Under the pieces are notes generated by a model. That model was not told the DNA's origin. It made no database searches and was given only the letters and a program-made list of their open reading frames with translations. A program made the translations under genes and the position numbers. Below, piece by piece: positions 32,457-47,457 of a stretch of 64,000 bases of DNA (within the stretch, counting starts at the first letter, position 1; the number at the start of each line of letters is the position of its first letter). Source of the DNA: Entrophospora sp. SA101 (Eukaryota > Glomeromycota > Glomeromycetes > Entrophosporales > Entrophosporaceae); assembly GCA_958430865.1 (NCBI GenBank), contig CAUDNR010004256.1, forward strand, positions 19,114-83,113. The letters are read 5' to 3'.

Positions 32457-33420
32457 GGGACGTTTCACAGCAAAAACCACATCTGGGGTCATCTGACCAA
32501 AATTGAGCTTTTTACATAATATTAATCTATAATATATAAATTATAATTGGTGAAAATATTAGACCCTATTTGCTTAATAAAAAAACGGGGAATTTGCAAA
32601 CGGATATCTTCTTTAAAGTAATTTGCACAAAATAATAAATTGATCTGCACACCCCATTTTATTGTTACACGCAAAAATAAATTTTTTTAAAAAAATACAT
32701 ACATATTAATATCAATATACATTAAAATAAAAATCGATAAATATTAGGTTCTGGACAAAGAATATCTTTAAATGGGTCGGTCTTCTACATGTTGGCAAAT
32801 TTTTGTAAACAAATATTTTTTTCTATCATCTGTTAATGGAACAACCTCAATAATATTTAATTGGCCATCCTTCTTTAGAAGTTTAAAAGAAATTTCCAAG
32901 CCACCAGATTTTTCAGAAACATAAACTTTTCCAATATCCTTACTACTAAAGCAAAAATGATGGTATTTTTTTATATTTGGTAATTTTCTGAAATTGTCAT
33001 TAAATAGTAAGCTAAAGTCATACCATTTCCATCCCATACCATTTTTATATCTAATAGATTGATTATTATGATTTTTTGATGAATCATTTATAGCTTCTTC
33101 AACATGATCAACAGTATTTATAACTCTATTTCTATATACTTTTTTAATTGATCCAAAAAATCCATCACATGCAAATTCTTATGTACAATATTTATACTTA
33201 TAAAATTGATAAATTAATTTTATTTATAAAATTTGGGCTATTATAATTTTTAGCATTACGTAGTTCGGATGTTATAATTTCTTGTTTACTAAATTTGGGA
33301 TAATCAATGATCAAAAAATTTTAGGGGGCAATTTTCTTTTTCTGTGTAACAAATTTTGAACATGCGTTTACTCAAAATAATCTATTTTTCTGAGAGGTGG
33401 TTTTTGCTGTGAAATGTCCC
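32457..33420. mobile_element. 964-bp TIR transposon relic, copy 2
   Basis: Same terminal repeats as 3150-4128. It differs by a 15-bp deletion near 32872, two base changes and a one-base shift between neighbouring homopolymers, all clustered within about 280 bp. Confidence 0.75.
32768..33187 (-). pseudogene. Transposase C-terminal remnant, copy 2
   Basis: As at 3461-3895, but lacking residues NDNFD and ending HVEDRPI instead of HVEDQPI. The deletion is in frame. Same uncertain DDE-transposase assignment. Confidence 0.4.
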
Positions 33421-33523
33421 ATATGGTGACAGTTTTGAAATTGACAAATCTATATGTGTTACATTGAGTTGTCCCCCATACCCCTAGGTATTATTAAAAT
33501 TTTCCTGTTGATCTTGTCGATCA

Positions 33524-33614
33524 TTATCTCGTTTCAACGGATGTTTCGTTTCTATTTCAACGGATTTAGGTGGTCAGTCCCATAAATCCGTTGAAACGAG
33601 GTTTGATTGTATAT
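33524..33614. mobile_element. Solo Tigger-type terminal repeat, copy 2
   Basis: Identical to 4232-4322. Confidence 0.45.
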
Positions 33615-34352
33615 GTTTATTTATATATATTTATTTATTTGTAAAAATTAGAATTATACATACTTGTTTTTTTTCCTTAAATTATAAAATTGCATTGCGA
33701 TGTAAAACGGGTACCATTGCATAACCTTATTTCAAGATGCGCATTGTTACATTGCGATGTATATAATTTTTTTAATTTTAAAAATATTCAATTTGAAAAA
33801 ATTACAAGTTATATAATATTAATTAAAACTTAGTGGAACAAAGATTAACACTGGAAAATTATAATAATGACGATTTCAAATGATGATGGTTTTGTTGATG
33901 ATAATTTTACGTATGAATCAATGAATACTTCTGATATAATTCATTTGCTTCGAGTCCTTGCTTTAGGCTCCAGTAATTGATTTACTTTGATTAAATAGTG
34001 GTTTTAAAGGAAAAGAAAAAAAGGAGGTAACATAGAACATGAATTAAAAAAATATCACGGGATTTTTTTGAATAATCTACCATTTATCAAGTAAAAAAAA
34101 ATCTTTGATCAACTAATATTTGACTGAGGATTTCTATAAAGATGCAAAAAACAACTAATTCCACATCGAATATACTATTACAACCGCAGATGTTCCATTG
34201 TTTGGAGTGTATGTTGTTATTTATTTTTTTAGATAGCTGTCTAGCAAAGTGTCACGTGCGATTAATGATAGGATTTAAAACTCCCGAGTGGTAGATATCT
34301 TGTTATCTATATATAACGATGCTAAATAACGGTGATTATTTTGATTGTGATT

Positions 34353-34951
34353 TAGAGGTTGGAATCGACTAATTTAATCGACCAATTAGTCGACTACTAA
34401 TACTACTAATACTACTAATACTAATACTAATACCAATACCAATACTAATCTTAATACTAATACTAATACTAATACTAATATTTGCTAATATTGTCGTTGT
34501 CTGACCAATTACGATTTTTGCGTTTTGTCATTCAAAATGGAAATTTTTTATCAATACCATCAATATGATGATGACGACAATAGTAATGTGTTGTTGATGA
34601 TAATTTTACATGTGAATGAATAAACACCTCCAATACAAGGTCCAATATTCAAGTTTCAATGATTTAAGCGGTGGTTCTAGAATACCTTTAAAAAAACGAA
34701 TCGTAACACATAGTTTTGTGTGGAAGTATTTTGAAAAAGTGAAAGATTCAAATGGGAATAAATTCGTAATTTGCAGATTAAAAAATAAAACGAAATATTA
34801 TTATTATAAAAAAAAAATTTGGTCGACTAAAATAATCGACTAAATAATCAACTAAAAATAATCAACTAAAATAATCAACTAATAGTCGACTAAAGAATTT
34901 TTTGACCAATTAATAGTCGACTAAAAATTTTATGGACGATTCCAACCTCTA
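34353..34951. mobile_element. hAT-type MITE, copy 2
   Basis: Identical to 5061-5659. The target duplications TTGTGATT are at 34345-34352 and 34952-34959. Because element and target duplications are shared, the insertion predates the 20-kb duplication. The degenerate BED-like ORF is at 34616-34843. Confidence 0.85.
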
Positions 34952-35450
34952 TTGTGATTTTGTATTTTTGTTGTTTATATCCATCAATAATCCAATAATG
35001 ATAATGATAATGATAATATTTTAGCGATTTGATCAAAATCAGAGTTCTTGACTTAATATAATAATCCACCCTACAACGAGTTAATTGTTCATTAGACGAT
35101 CTTGTTTCTTCCAAGAAAATCGGAAACCAAATGATGGGTGAAATAAAGAAATCGAAGCTTTTGAAGGAGCAAAAGAAAACTTAAAGTTATGGTATAAAGA
35201 CGACAATTTATCTTCGGCCCAATGATAATGACATTTTTTCGAAAACTGTCGAAGAAATGCGAGTTTTGATTTATCAAAGTCTACATGATCAAACCTCGTT
35301 TCAATGAATATACGTTTCACATAAGAAAGTCGCATTCAAAATTTATTACACTAGAGATTCTTACAAATTAATTATAATTCGTTGAAATGACTTTGACTAT
35401 AATGGATTTGACTAAATATAATTGTTTTATTATTTTAATCTTGATTCGAG

Positions 35451-37117
35451 TTATTGGGAATTAAATCGTTCCGAAACACATAAACATAATAATAATGGTT
35501 TATTTTTTGACATTTTCCGTGATCTCTTTTATGATCAAAGTTATTCCGTAGATGGCATAGGTAAGTATTTATATTATAATTATATCATTGATTTATTCTT
35601 ATTATTAATAATAAGTTTTTTATATCAAATTAAATCTTAGAACTCCAGAAGTCTAACAAACGTAGATCTACAGTACTTTATTTTTTTGATAAAAAAAATT
35701 TATTCGCCATATCATAGTAAAATTTGCGTAATGTATATTCTACCTTAAATTTCAATTCTTCAAAAAACTCTATAGTAAAAGGTATTATTTCTACACATGA
35801 AGTCGAAATGAAACTATTTCAACTTTTCGATAAAATCCGAAATAATTTGGATAGTTGAAATATATTTTATTGGTCATGAATAATTTCAACTTTTGTTGTG
35901 GATAATAAAATTGTAATATTAGCATTAACCGTCGAGACAATCAAACCTCCCGGATTGCTAATGGGTTAATAAATAATATAATATAGTTTTTCGTGAGCCT
36001 CTCTAAAACTTATTTACCAATAAATAATAACTATGTGGAAGTTTAAAGCATTCCACACCTTGTCTGTTACTACCAAGTCTTTTAAAGCGATATTGAGAAA
36101 TAATATGGAGTTTGAAGTGAAAAGGCAACACCATTTTTGAATAGCCGTGGATAAGATCTTTTAATATGAAAAGGAATTCATTTATTTTACTCTTAACGAC
36201 GAATTTTGAATTTATAAAAAAACTTCATATGACGCGAATTTCAAATTTATTTTCACATATGAAGAAAGTCAACGGAATATGTCGTACGACTAGTAAGGTA
36301 ATAGTAATAGATGAAAAAAAAGTTATCCGAATTCATCAGTTCTAGATTTTAGAGCAATAGATGAAAAAAAGTATGTCCGAACTTGTTTGTTTCATGATTG
36401 ATTAGGGAACCTTTATATAAGAGTAACCTGTACTTTTTATAACAAATATAACAAATTTATACAAATTTGGGGGGGGGTAAATTTTTCTTAACAGAGAATA
36501 TTTGTTATAATAAATAAAGAGGGCAATGAAAATTCAATGAAAATTTAATTTAAAAAACCATCCGATAATCTAATACTAATAGCAATAATGTAATAATATG
36601 TACTATTTTTACTGGTTTCGTTTACATAAATCATTACAATTAGTTGATCAAGGAACAATTTTCAGGATCGAATTTGATTAAGATATTTTGTGAAGGTGAC
36701 CAAGAAAAAGAGTTTCAGACTGGTAATATCATACAGACTGTACGGCGGTTCGCTTTATAGCGATCTCAACAACCGAGATTTGTTTTGATTTTTTTATAAT
36801 GTTAAATTTCTCTCATTTGCTTTTTAGCTAACATTAATACAATTGACCAATGTTTTTTTGTTGATAATAATGATGATGATACCGTTAATAATAAAGATTA
36901 TAACGACGACAATAATAATAACAACAACGATAATGACAATGACATCGACAACGACAATAATAGCAACAGCAACTGCATCAATGGTAGCAGTAATAGTAAT
37001 GGTGATCGTATTGATGATAATAATGTTGGTGTTAGTACTGGTGACCATGAGAAACTACCACAAGCCCTCAGTCTATTGTATCCACTGACACACACATTAG
37101 CGAGGATAATAAATTAG
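35451..37117 (+). CDS. Hypothetical N/D-rich gene, 3' three exons (copy 2)
   Basis: Exons 35451-35560, 36666-36722 and 36828-37117, identical to copy 1 at 6159-7825. The 5' exon is equally unresolved. Confidence 0.35.
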
Positions 37118-37239
37118 GATGTGTCTGATGAAAAGGACCTAGAATGAAGTTACCAAAGCAAACAATCTCGAAACAAATATATTAACATTATATCATATCA
37201 ACTTTAGGTATCTATGAATGTTGACCTTACCTCATATAA

Positions 37240-37377
37240 CCATATCTATTGATGAGAACATATTTTGCCAAAGGCCAAGCATATGTAGCATTGAGTAGAG
37301 CAAGTTCCTCGGAAATCTTGAACATCTTGAAATTTGATTTTTCTCAAATAAAATATTCAAAAAATAGCTTTGATTGA
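37240..37377 (+). pseudogene. PIF1-type helicase relic, copy 2
   Basis: Identical to 7948-8085 (KGQAYVALSRA signature, then a stop). Confidence 0.7.
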
Positions 37378-38674
37378 GTATAAGAAATTAATAGTAATGG
37401 ATTGAAAACTTTTAACAAAAGATGTGAAAAAAGTAGTAGTAAATCGACATAAATATTTGGAAAAGCTTGCCAATTGTCATTAGTCTTGCATATTAATAAG
37501 GTCTTATTGTTACGCTTGCTAAACGCACAAGTAAGAGTATATCGGTATCATTGTTTTCAGAAATTTATGTAATGGGTGGAAAATAAAGAACCAAGTTTAT
37601 CATAAATAATTTAAAATGTTATTTTATTAAGAGTGACAAGGATTTTGTTGCTGTTGATATTACTATATTACTGTTAGTTTGCTTAAATAAGCCAAATTTC
37701 AATCATTAGAGTGGTTTAATACTAAATGATATGTCAAATGATATCATTAGTAACAATGATTTTTTCTAATAAAATAATATTTATTAAATTAATAACCAAC
37801 ATTTGTCATTACATTATAATGAATTGCCATTAACATACTCAGGTTCAATAGTTAATATATTTTGCGTTTTTATAAATGAATAATTAAAATGTTTTGTTTG
37901 ATTAATATGAGGAATTTCATTAATTTAACCCCTTTCTACATTACATCTACAACATCCATATGAAATTATCATAATACCAACTGTCCAATATTTATCACAT
38001 AGTAAATTGTCTAATCTTACCTTCTTTAACAAATCAAACTTTCAATTGTTGAATGATTTATTGTAATTGCAAGATAATAATTAAAATTAAGATTGCTGAC
38101 GTTAAATCTAAAAAAAAGCTATATTGCTAAAAGAATTTCTTTTCCTCTCAATTTTCAAGCATGTTTGATTTTGAAATGAAAACATACCGTTTGTTTCCCA
38201 TAATATATTAAATCACGCGATTTTTTGGTCTATATATGCTTTTTGTAATAATTCATCGAACTACTCAATCAATGCACTATTTGACGAAATAGTCTATTTT
38301 ATGAAAGGATGCTAGAGTGCTTTGCATCAAAGTTATTTTCTTTATGCATGATATTCTCATTCTTGTTATTTCATTCATTTCTAATTCAAGTATTTTGTGT
38401 ATATACACGTGACTTTTAGTTGTATTTAAAGCAAATCATTACTATTTATATTAATTTAGACATTTAGACATTTTTGTCTAAATATATACTATTTTGACTT
38501 AGACAACCCCAAAAACAATTTAGACGCCCATCTATACTACTAACTAAATATGAAACTTGTAATATAAACGCAGTTGAATTTTACATGAGTCACATGATTA
38601 AAACCTTGTTGATTTTGACATATAAGAATCAGAATGGTAACATTAATTTTCCGATTCAGCATTTTTTTTTAAAA
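37378..38674. other. Intergenic, upstream of HGD copy 2
   Basis: Same as 8086-9382; no feature beyond the presumed HGD promoter. Confidence 0.4.
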
Positions 38675-40794
38675 ATGGAACAAATTGATCCTTATATATA
38701 TATGAGCGGGTTCGGAAACCATTTCAGCACCGAGGCATTAACTGATGCCTTACCAAAAAGTATAATTATTAATTAATACAAGAAAACTTTATATTATTAA
38801 TATCTTAAACTCTATTATTTATTTTTTCTAATAAAGGTCAAAATAATCCACAGAAATGTCCTTATGGTTTATATGCAGAACAATTATCAGGGACAGCATT
38901 CACAGTTGATAGAAATCACAACCAACGAAGGTATCATCGTCATCATCATAATAATTAGAATTTTTTTTATTTTTACTTTTATTTATATTTTTTTTTAAAA
39001 AAACAAGTTGGCTTTACCGTATAAGACCTTCAGTATGCCATCAACCATTCACTAAGCTTGATCCAAAAACTTATAATATTAAAGGCGATTTTTACAAAGA
39101 TGAAATTGAGTATATTCCAAATCAAATTCGTTGGAAACCTTTCAATGATAATAATGTCCAATCTTTAAAAGAAAAAATCAATTTTGTTTATGGTCTAAAT
39201 ACTTTGGCTGGTTCTGGTAATCCTACCACTAAAAATGGGTTGGCAATACATATTTATAATGCTAATACAAATATGGACAATGATGCTTTTTATAATAGTG
39301 ATGGGGACTTTTTAATTGGTAAAATAAATTATTATATGATTATCGTTGAAGTTAATAACTATATACAAATTATTGATTGGTTTAATTATTCAATAGTTCC
39401 TCAACATGGTAAACTTGATATTAAAACAGAATTTGGTCTTATAATGGTTTCAACTCAGGAAATTGTTGTAATTCCACGTGGTATTAAATTTTCTGTGAAT
39501 TTACCTGATGGTCCTAGGTAATGTCATCAAATCGTCTCTTTCTTATTATCAATAATTTCATTTATATTGTCTAAATAATGATTTAAATAAAGTCGTGGAT
39601 ATATTCTTGAAGTATTTGGAAATCATTTTGAATTACCGGATTTGGGCCCAATAGGTAAAAATGTCAAATGGTTATTGATTTTAAAGTAATTTTTATTATT
39701 CAAAATCAATCAATCAATTGTTAGGCGCAAATGGTTTGGCAAGTCCACGTGATTTTTTAACCCCTGTTGCAAAATTTGAAGATTTGGAATGTGATTATAA
39801 CATATTAAATAAATATGCAGGACAGTTATTTCTTGCTAAACAAGTAATCTTTAAATTATTTATTCTTTTGATTTTAATATATGTGAATTCTACGAATGAT
39901 ATGAAGCTTATAATATTATTAATTTAGAATCATTCGCCATTTGATGTAGTGGCATGGCATGGAAATTATGTTCCTTATAAATATGATCTTAAAAAATTTG
40001 CTACTATAAATTCTGTTTCTTTTGATCACATGGTAACAATATAAGCATTTTATATTAAATATTAAATATTAAATATTAAATATTAAAATCTATTTAATAA
40101 TTGTTTTTAGGATCCATCTATATTTACAGTATTAACTTCAAAATCTGCTTATCCTGGAACTGCAATTGCTGATTTTGTTATTTTTCCTCCTAGATGGGCT
40201 GTACAAGAACATACTGTAAAAATAATTTTATAAATATAGTTGAAAATTTATTTTTAAAAAATATGATTGAAACAAATTTTATTGAAACCATTATTGTTTT
40301 TGTAAAAAAAAAAAAGTTTAGGCCTCCATATTTTCATCGAAATTGTATGTCAGAATTTATGGGATTGATTGTTGGTAGCTATGAAGCAAAGACTGATTTT
40401 CTTCCTGGTGGTGGAAGGTATATATAATTTTTTCTTTTTTAGAAAGTTATAAATCAATATATCTAACTGTTTTATAATAGTCTCCACAGTCAGATGACTC
40501 CACATGGTCCTGACACGACTACTTTTAGAAATGCAATCAATGCAGATCTTAAACCTGCTCGTGTTGCCGATGGTACTATGTGTATGTTTTTATATTTTTA
40601 TATTCATAAACTTCATATATATGTATATATATAATTCTCATCGATCTGATTATATTAATCAAATATAAAATATTATAGCCTTTATGTTTGAATCTTCTTT
40701 AATGCTAGGTGTAACTCCATGGGGTTTATCTTCTGAACAAGATGAAGATTATATGGAGGCATGGCAAGGATTGGAAAAAAATTTCACTAGATAA
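38675..40794 (+). CDS. hgd: Homogentisate 1,2-dioxygenase, copy 2
   Basis: Exons 38675-38759, 38837-38930, 39008-39318, 39397-39517, 39593-39654, 39725-39843, 39928-40032, 40111-40215, 40317-40417, 40481-40581, 40679-40794. Every exon and splice site of copy 1 is preserved and the 439-residue product appears identical, including the iron ligands His341, Glu347 and His376. The upstream 1.3 kb is also duplicated, so both genes should share regulation. If both copies are real, gene dosage for homogentisate breakdown is doubled. Confidence 0.95.
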
Positions 40795-40845
40795 AAAATG
40801 AAATAGAAAATAATTTGGCAAAAAGGATACCTTTTATAAACATCC

Positions 40846-40876
<31 letters not shown>

Positions 40877-41365
40877 ATAATAATTTAATAATCATTTGTA
40901 ATATTTCTTTGTAATTTGCTAAAAAACAATATTATTAACAGTTATTATCATATTCAATTAATTAATGGATACATATAAATAATACATGTGTCATTTGAAA
41001 GGTTATTCATTATATAATTGTTGTCATTTCTTTCATTTCTTGATTTTTTTTACTTCCTGATTTGAAAAAAAAATTAAAATGCATTAAATATAAATAAAAA
41101 TCAAATTTGATAATTTAATTAATTGTTGATTGAAATTTCCACCAAATTCATCAATTCTTTCAACATTTTTTTTTTTTGCTACCATTACTAGAAGAGTCTA
41201 ATATATTAATTAATCAGTTAAAGAATAAAATATTATTAGTAATATTAGTAATAAAATCATAAATAATGAAATTAAATTCACATTTGATAAGATCAATATT
41301 TCGGCAACTTTACTTGAATGATGTATATTTGTTATGAAATCACATTATCACTATTTTGTTTAATA

Positions 41366-41902
41366 TCAATTGAATGTTCTTTTAAATGAATTAGCATTGC
41401 TTTTTAAAATTGCGTGTTTATAGAATTCCTCTACTAATTTATTATCAGCAAATTCACAAAGATCTCTTTAATAGTTGGTATTTTATATGGAATACTTTTG
41501 CATCATTTGTATGCAATCATCGGGCATATTTGATAGAATCGATGATTTGATTCCATTAAATGTATTCAAAGTTAAACTGTCATTATGTGCCCTATCATCA
41601 AAATGGTGGATGTCTTGCAAATTTTTCCCACATTGGCATCCCAACATTATAAACATCTGATTCTTTTGTTTCTTCCCCCTTGAAAAACTTCAAGCGCAAC
41701 ATATCATAGATTTTATTTGATGAACTAGTTCACATAATTTTAACTCTGTAGCCTCCTTTGTATTAATATGTTGCTATTATGTAAATCACAATGGATTAAA
41801 CTTTCTTATATATGATAAACATAAAGCTTCAAAAATCACGGTTGTGTTAAATTTGAATAAACAATAATTACCATAATTTTCTGCCCAGTAATTCAAAAAA
41901 TT
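41366..41902 (-). pseudogene. Protein kinase C-lobe relic, copy 2
   Basis: Identical to 12074-12610, including the frameshifts and stops. The decay therefore preceded the duplication. Confidence 0.7.
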
Positions 41903-42406
41903 TGATCAGATAAATAATGCTACACCTTTTTTTTTCTAAATTTCAGAATTTCATAATTTTTCGCCGGTATTTTCTTATTATTATGTTTAGTTGTGTTGAA
42001 AAAAGAACAAGGTGAAAATAGTTTTTTAAATGCCAAAAATTATTAAGGAATATCTAAAGAAATAATCATTACGAGATTTATGATTTATGAGATTATCAAG
42101 AAGAAGGAAAAATAATATGGATGGAATCTTATACATTTACATATTTGTTAATAAAATAAATTTATTAAAGGGTGTGAGCGGATGGGAAGAAAGTTTGATT
42201 TGAGTACTATATCCATTATCTATATATTACTATTGGATTTTCCACAAAATTAAATAACAACAGCAAAAGACAAATACTTTGTAATGAGCTCTAGCTCACG
42301 AACAGACCCTGTAATTGTGCAGTCAGTTACTTCAACCAATAAATAAATTCCTGAATATTGAAGCTTATAAACACATATATCCTAATTAATTTTGGAGTCT
42401 TTCATC

Positions 42407-42968
42407 TTAACGCTCAAGATTTGTCACTTCTATAAAGGCAGGTGCACGAGTAGTTTTTTGATTGTGGAGCATATAACCTGGAGTTTGACCACAGTAAGAC
42501 TTTGCTAATCCTATAAAAAACCAACAATTATGAATTAATTGGTGATATGGAAATTAAGACATGCCACGAATGAGTAATTAAAATAACGAATAGTATGATT
42601 ATACACACAATATAGCTCCCTTCATTTGATTTTAATTTTTCCATATCAGTTAAAAATTCCATAGAACATAGTCAGTAGTATATAAAATGTTTTTGTACTA
42701 TTCTGTTTTGATGAAAAGTCCTTTAATATAATTTTCGAGTTCTTCAAGATTCTCACATTGAAATTTCTTAAAAATGAAATAAAAATGACATGAAGATTAT
42801 ATATATAATAATAATAAATAACTTTTGACATCACCTGGAATTTGAAGAATGTGATTTGATTTCAATAACTTCATTCGGTGTTAAAAAATTAATATGTGCT
42901 TTCTCGGTTTGGAAGATGAATTGACAAGCAGATTGTAGATATTTTGGCTTGTTGGGTGTTGTGCCCAT
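42407..42968 (-). CDS. Hypothetical gene or remnant, copy 2
   Basis: Identical to 13115-13676; the same unresolved phase problem after the first exon. Confidence 0.3.
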
Positions 42969-44831
42969 CTTCTAATTTGCTGCAATTTTAGCAGTTTAAT
43001 TTCTAATTTGTTTGTATTAATAACATATCAGCCAAGAAATTATTCAAAGCAAAATTTCAAGAAATACTACACAAATACGTATTTCTGGGCATTCTAATAA
43101 TATAGGTATAATACGTAATCTTACGGAAACTTTAGTTCTCAACTCTAATACTGATAGCGATAAAATAAATCAATAAAATAAGCCTTTATCAGCAAATGGT
43201 TTAAGTTTGCATTTATCAAGTTGAAACTTGTTTCCAAGCCAAAGCTTGTTATTTATTTTAAGAATTTTTAATTGTAAAAATTGTATTGCTTTGTTGTTAT
43301 TAAGTCTCCAAAGATGGGATTCTTTGAAAAATTATTTCTCCATAATAATAACGAAACAAGTTATTGACGAATAAAAAATTGCGTTTATAAAGTCTGTTGA
43401 ATAGAAAAGAAAAAGTATTGGTGGAATAATTCTAAACTTACATGCGAGACCGTGAGATGTTTTTTTTACAAGAATTTATCAAAAAAAAAATTGCGTGTCA
43501 GGAATCTTACCAATCACTGGACATAATCAATACAAAATACACACACATTTTGGGTAATTATTTGAAAGATGAAACATATAATATAAATAATATAAATAAT
43601 ACAATGTTGTGACCCAAAACTATTCGGTCTACACTAAGCCTAAACTTAAATCTAGACCACTCACTACTCTAAACCCCACATTAAACTGGTTTCGGTGGAT
43701 CACAGCATTATAATGTACAACTGTTCCGCACCCTTGCAGATATGAAATTTCAATATTATATAATCTGTTATTAGTAAGGAATGTAGTATATTTTAGTATT
43801 AGGATATATACCCAAAATAAATAGTGAAATTTTATAAACTAACTAAATAATAAAAAAGTAAGATTTTCCATTTCAAAAATTAAAAGATATTCGTGTTGAA
43901 TGGCTTGCACGAAGGGCTTTTATGTTTTAAAAACTTTTTTTTGTCTGTCCGTCGCGTCACGTAACAACGTCGTCGTTAATTTCTTTTTCTTGATTAAAAA
44001 ATAAATTTACATTCATATTTACATTTATTAAAATTATGTGGTTTTCAATCAATCAATCAATCAATTTCACATTTCTTATAATTCTTGTGAAATGAGATAC
44101 AAGAAAAAAAAAAACAAGTAAAGAAAGTCAAAAGAAAATTAAAGATGGATAGAACAAAGAATTCTCGTTTATTTAGTTGTCAAATGATTAATTATTGCTA
44201 AAATTGGTAGTTAATAAGTCATTACAAGTCATTATCGGTCTCATTGTTGTGTGTATATGCGTACGATAATTGAATGAATGAGCATTTATCAAGAAAAAAA
44301 ACGAAAGAGGGGTGAGAAATCACAACAAACAATAATAAACAATAAATAATAATAATAAATATTTGTAAACATTTGTCGATTTTTTTTTTAAAAAAAATTT
44401 TTTTTGTAAAGATAGATAGACATACACATGCACAAAGACTAAACATAATAATTTGTATAATTCATTTATATAATAATAACCTGATTATGCCCTGAATCCT
44501 GGAGAAATATTTTTTTCACTGTTATACAATAATAATAATATCGATAAAATCAATAAATCTAGCGACTCTTTTTTCTTTTTAATATTAAAGTTTTCGGCAA
44601 AGTTGAAGACCACTAATATTTAACCCTGGTCACATAGTGATTGTACTACCCATATAACGTGATAATATTTGTTTTTATTTGAATGAAATAAGATTATTCT
44701 TGTATAAAAAAAAAGCACAAGTATGAGATCAGACCCTAAAAATTACGGTATTATCAAAGGAAAGAATTACTTATCAAAAAGAACAAACATCATAACTAAT
44801 AAAGGGTCATGAAGAACCTAAGAAAGGTGAT
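42969..44831. other. Intergenic, copy 2
   Basis: Same as 13677-15539; the loose palindrome is at about 43610-43709. Confidence 0.3.
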
Positions 44832-45472
44832 AAAGTTGCCATGTAATGGTTCTGACAAATATATATTTTGGTGTTTAAGATCCACAAGAGGCAGGTGACA
44901 ATATTAGAAATGATGGTTTCAATATCTTTAACGGCTTCAGAAATCCTTATTTTTAGTTTTCACAATCTCTTGGGCTTTTATAATGCCAGGCAGGATTAGA
45001 AGTTGTAAGAAGGAACGTTGGGGTTTTTGAATGCCATCCAATTTTTTAAAGTATGCCTCTAAACTAATTTTAAAGTATTGATCGTCTTTTCCAATGCCAT
45101 AGCATTAAGTTTATTCATTCCGGCAATATTAGACCTTTTATAACATCTACAACAGTCAATTACTGTCTTTTGATATAATTTCTTGATCAGTCAAAAATTG
45201 CCATCACATTTGAATTTGGTATTGACTTGAAACCATAAAATTTTATAATATATCAGAGTTATATTCTTTTGCGATCACTTGAATAGGTATGTGTGCCATA
45301 ATTTTCTTGTCAATGGTTAAATCTGCGTACAAGTCCATGTCTTCTTTGTATAGAAAAGGTTGGAGCTTTTCTTTACAAATCAATTTATTCTTAAAAATAA
45401 AATATATGAGTTGTAAACATTTCTCTACTCTTTTAACAATTAAATATTTTGTTGTTTATCAAGCAGAATAAA
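44832..45472 (-). pseudogene. Unidentified decayed coding region, copy 2
   Basis: Identical to 15540-16180. Confidence 0.3.
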
Positions 45473-45882
45473 CGTTAGGCAACGAAAAAAGCAGAGAAAT
45501 GGCGGTGGCACAGTAACGGTGATCTCGGACTTTTCACGTACCAGTAGTAGGGATGGGGGAGTTTGATTCGTTTGGTTTAGTCTCGTGAAACCGGTTTAAG
45601 CGGTTTGAACGGTTTTTGAACAACATTATACAGTTATAGTTATACAAAATAATAATTTTCGTTGCATATTTATTGTGGACACACACATGTAAATTTTTAT
45701 TTAATGCTCACATGATAATAATTTACAATTCTTAGAGAGAATAATAATAACACACATACTAGCTTAACATCATATTTAAACCTTAATAAAAATTTCCCTT
45801 AATATTTAAAAATCACCAAAACTTAATGCATAATATACACATACATATTTAAAAATACAAAATGAAAAATAAAGTTCATTTT

Positions 45883-47042
45883 CTATTTTTTCTGGGCAAT
45901 AAATCTGTGAGAGAAGCTATACGTTTTGAGAGAATTGAATTCTTCCTCCATTTTTGTCATCATAACATTATATTCCTCTTCTGTCATGTCAAGGTGACCA
46001 ATGACTTCTGATTTGAGCTTAGCCGATAATCCCTTGAAATAAGCGACTCCAAGTTCACCAAATTCCCTTCCCCAGCTGCCTACAGGTCTTATCATTATCT
46101 GATGCGAGTGTGATGATATTTGATTTGTGTTGGCCAAGAACATGTGAAGTTTTTCACATATCACATTTTTTAATTTTAAACTTTCTATTACTTTGTAAGC
46201 GGGAAAGTAAAAAAATTATTTGTTATCATCATTATAACCATCATAGTAATATATGGTAACAATGAAAATAAATGATTATTATATATACCTGCTTCATTCC
46301 ATCTTTCAAACGAGGGTCCGGCATTAAAAACTCTGTTGTCAGTGGGCATCAACTCGAGCCATCCACCACGCTTAGTTAATCTGACCACTTCTTTGATGAT
46401 ATTTTGTTCCCACTCTTGTTCTGTAAAAGGATTATCATACATCCTAACAAAAACTAGATCAAATTCATTATCAGAGAATGGTAATCCATCCAATAAATTC
46501 ATATTATAGAAGGTAGCATTGGTCAAGGAGAAGGCTTCACAATCACTGTTATCATCAGTTAAAGAATAAAAATCTTTTGTGATTATGCCAACAAATTTTG
46601 TATTGGGATATTCTTTACTCGTATCCAACAGCCATTTTTCTGAATCGAATCTATAAAATAAGATTTTTTAAAAAACTAATTAATTAAATCTTTCTTTTTT
46701 TTTTTTGTTAAAAATTTTTAATTATATAATTATATAATTTTACCCAACGTAAAGGACTTTAGCTCCCCCCATTGTCAATAGATCGCTAATAGGTGCCGAA
46801 AAATTCCCTTGCCACATATGACGAAGAAAATAATGTTGATCATTGATCCAATTGAGTTCTTCTTCCTTGCTCATCGGTAAAGGGTACTTTTTGTTGGCAC
46901 TGGGGTTGGACATCATTGTTCGAAACGTCACCGTATGGAAGAATGCGGGTATTCCAGGAGACGTTTCTTCTTTTGATTCACTTTTAGAACTAAATTTTCT
47001 TCTATTCGTGAACTGATTAAAAAAGGCCTTTGCTTTTCCCAT
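45883..47042 (-). CDS. SAM-methyltransferase-fold protein, copy 2
   Basis: Exons 46744-47042, 46289-46650 and 45883-46190, 322 codons plus TAG. Product as in copy 1, including the eroded glycine loop at motif I. Identical flanks. Confidence 0.85.
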
Positions 47043-47409
47043 TATATTATTATATTATTATCAAAGAAAAAAATGTGAGTGGTAGAAAAAGATTGTAGAA
47101 TGTGAAAGGATTATTGTCGTAATGAAATGAAATAAATGATTGTTGTTATTTAAAAGTTATTTGGGCGATTGTTTAAATAAACGATTGTTCTGATCATTCG
47201 ATGGTGAATCTCGTCTTATTTATAAAGAAATTAATTATATTATTATTCTAATTATTTAATTATTATTACTATTGCCTTATATTTTTTGCCGAGCATTTAT
47301 ATTTTTTATTTAGATTTATATTTAAATAAATTAATTTAATTTAAAAATTTTTTTTTGTTTTTTGTTTGTTTTTGTTTTGTTTTTGTTTTGCTTTAATGTG
47401 TGTGTTCAA

Positions 47410-47457
<48 letters not shown>

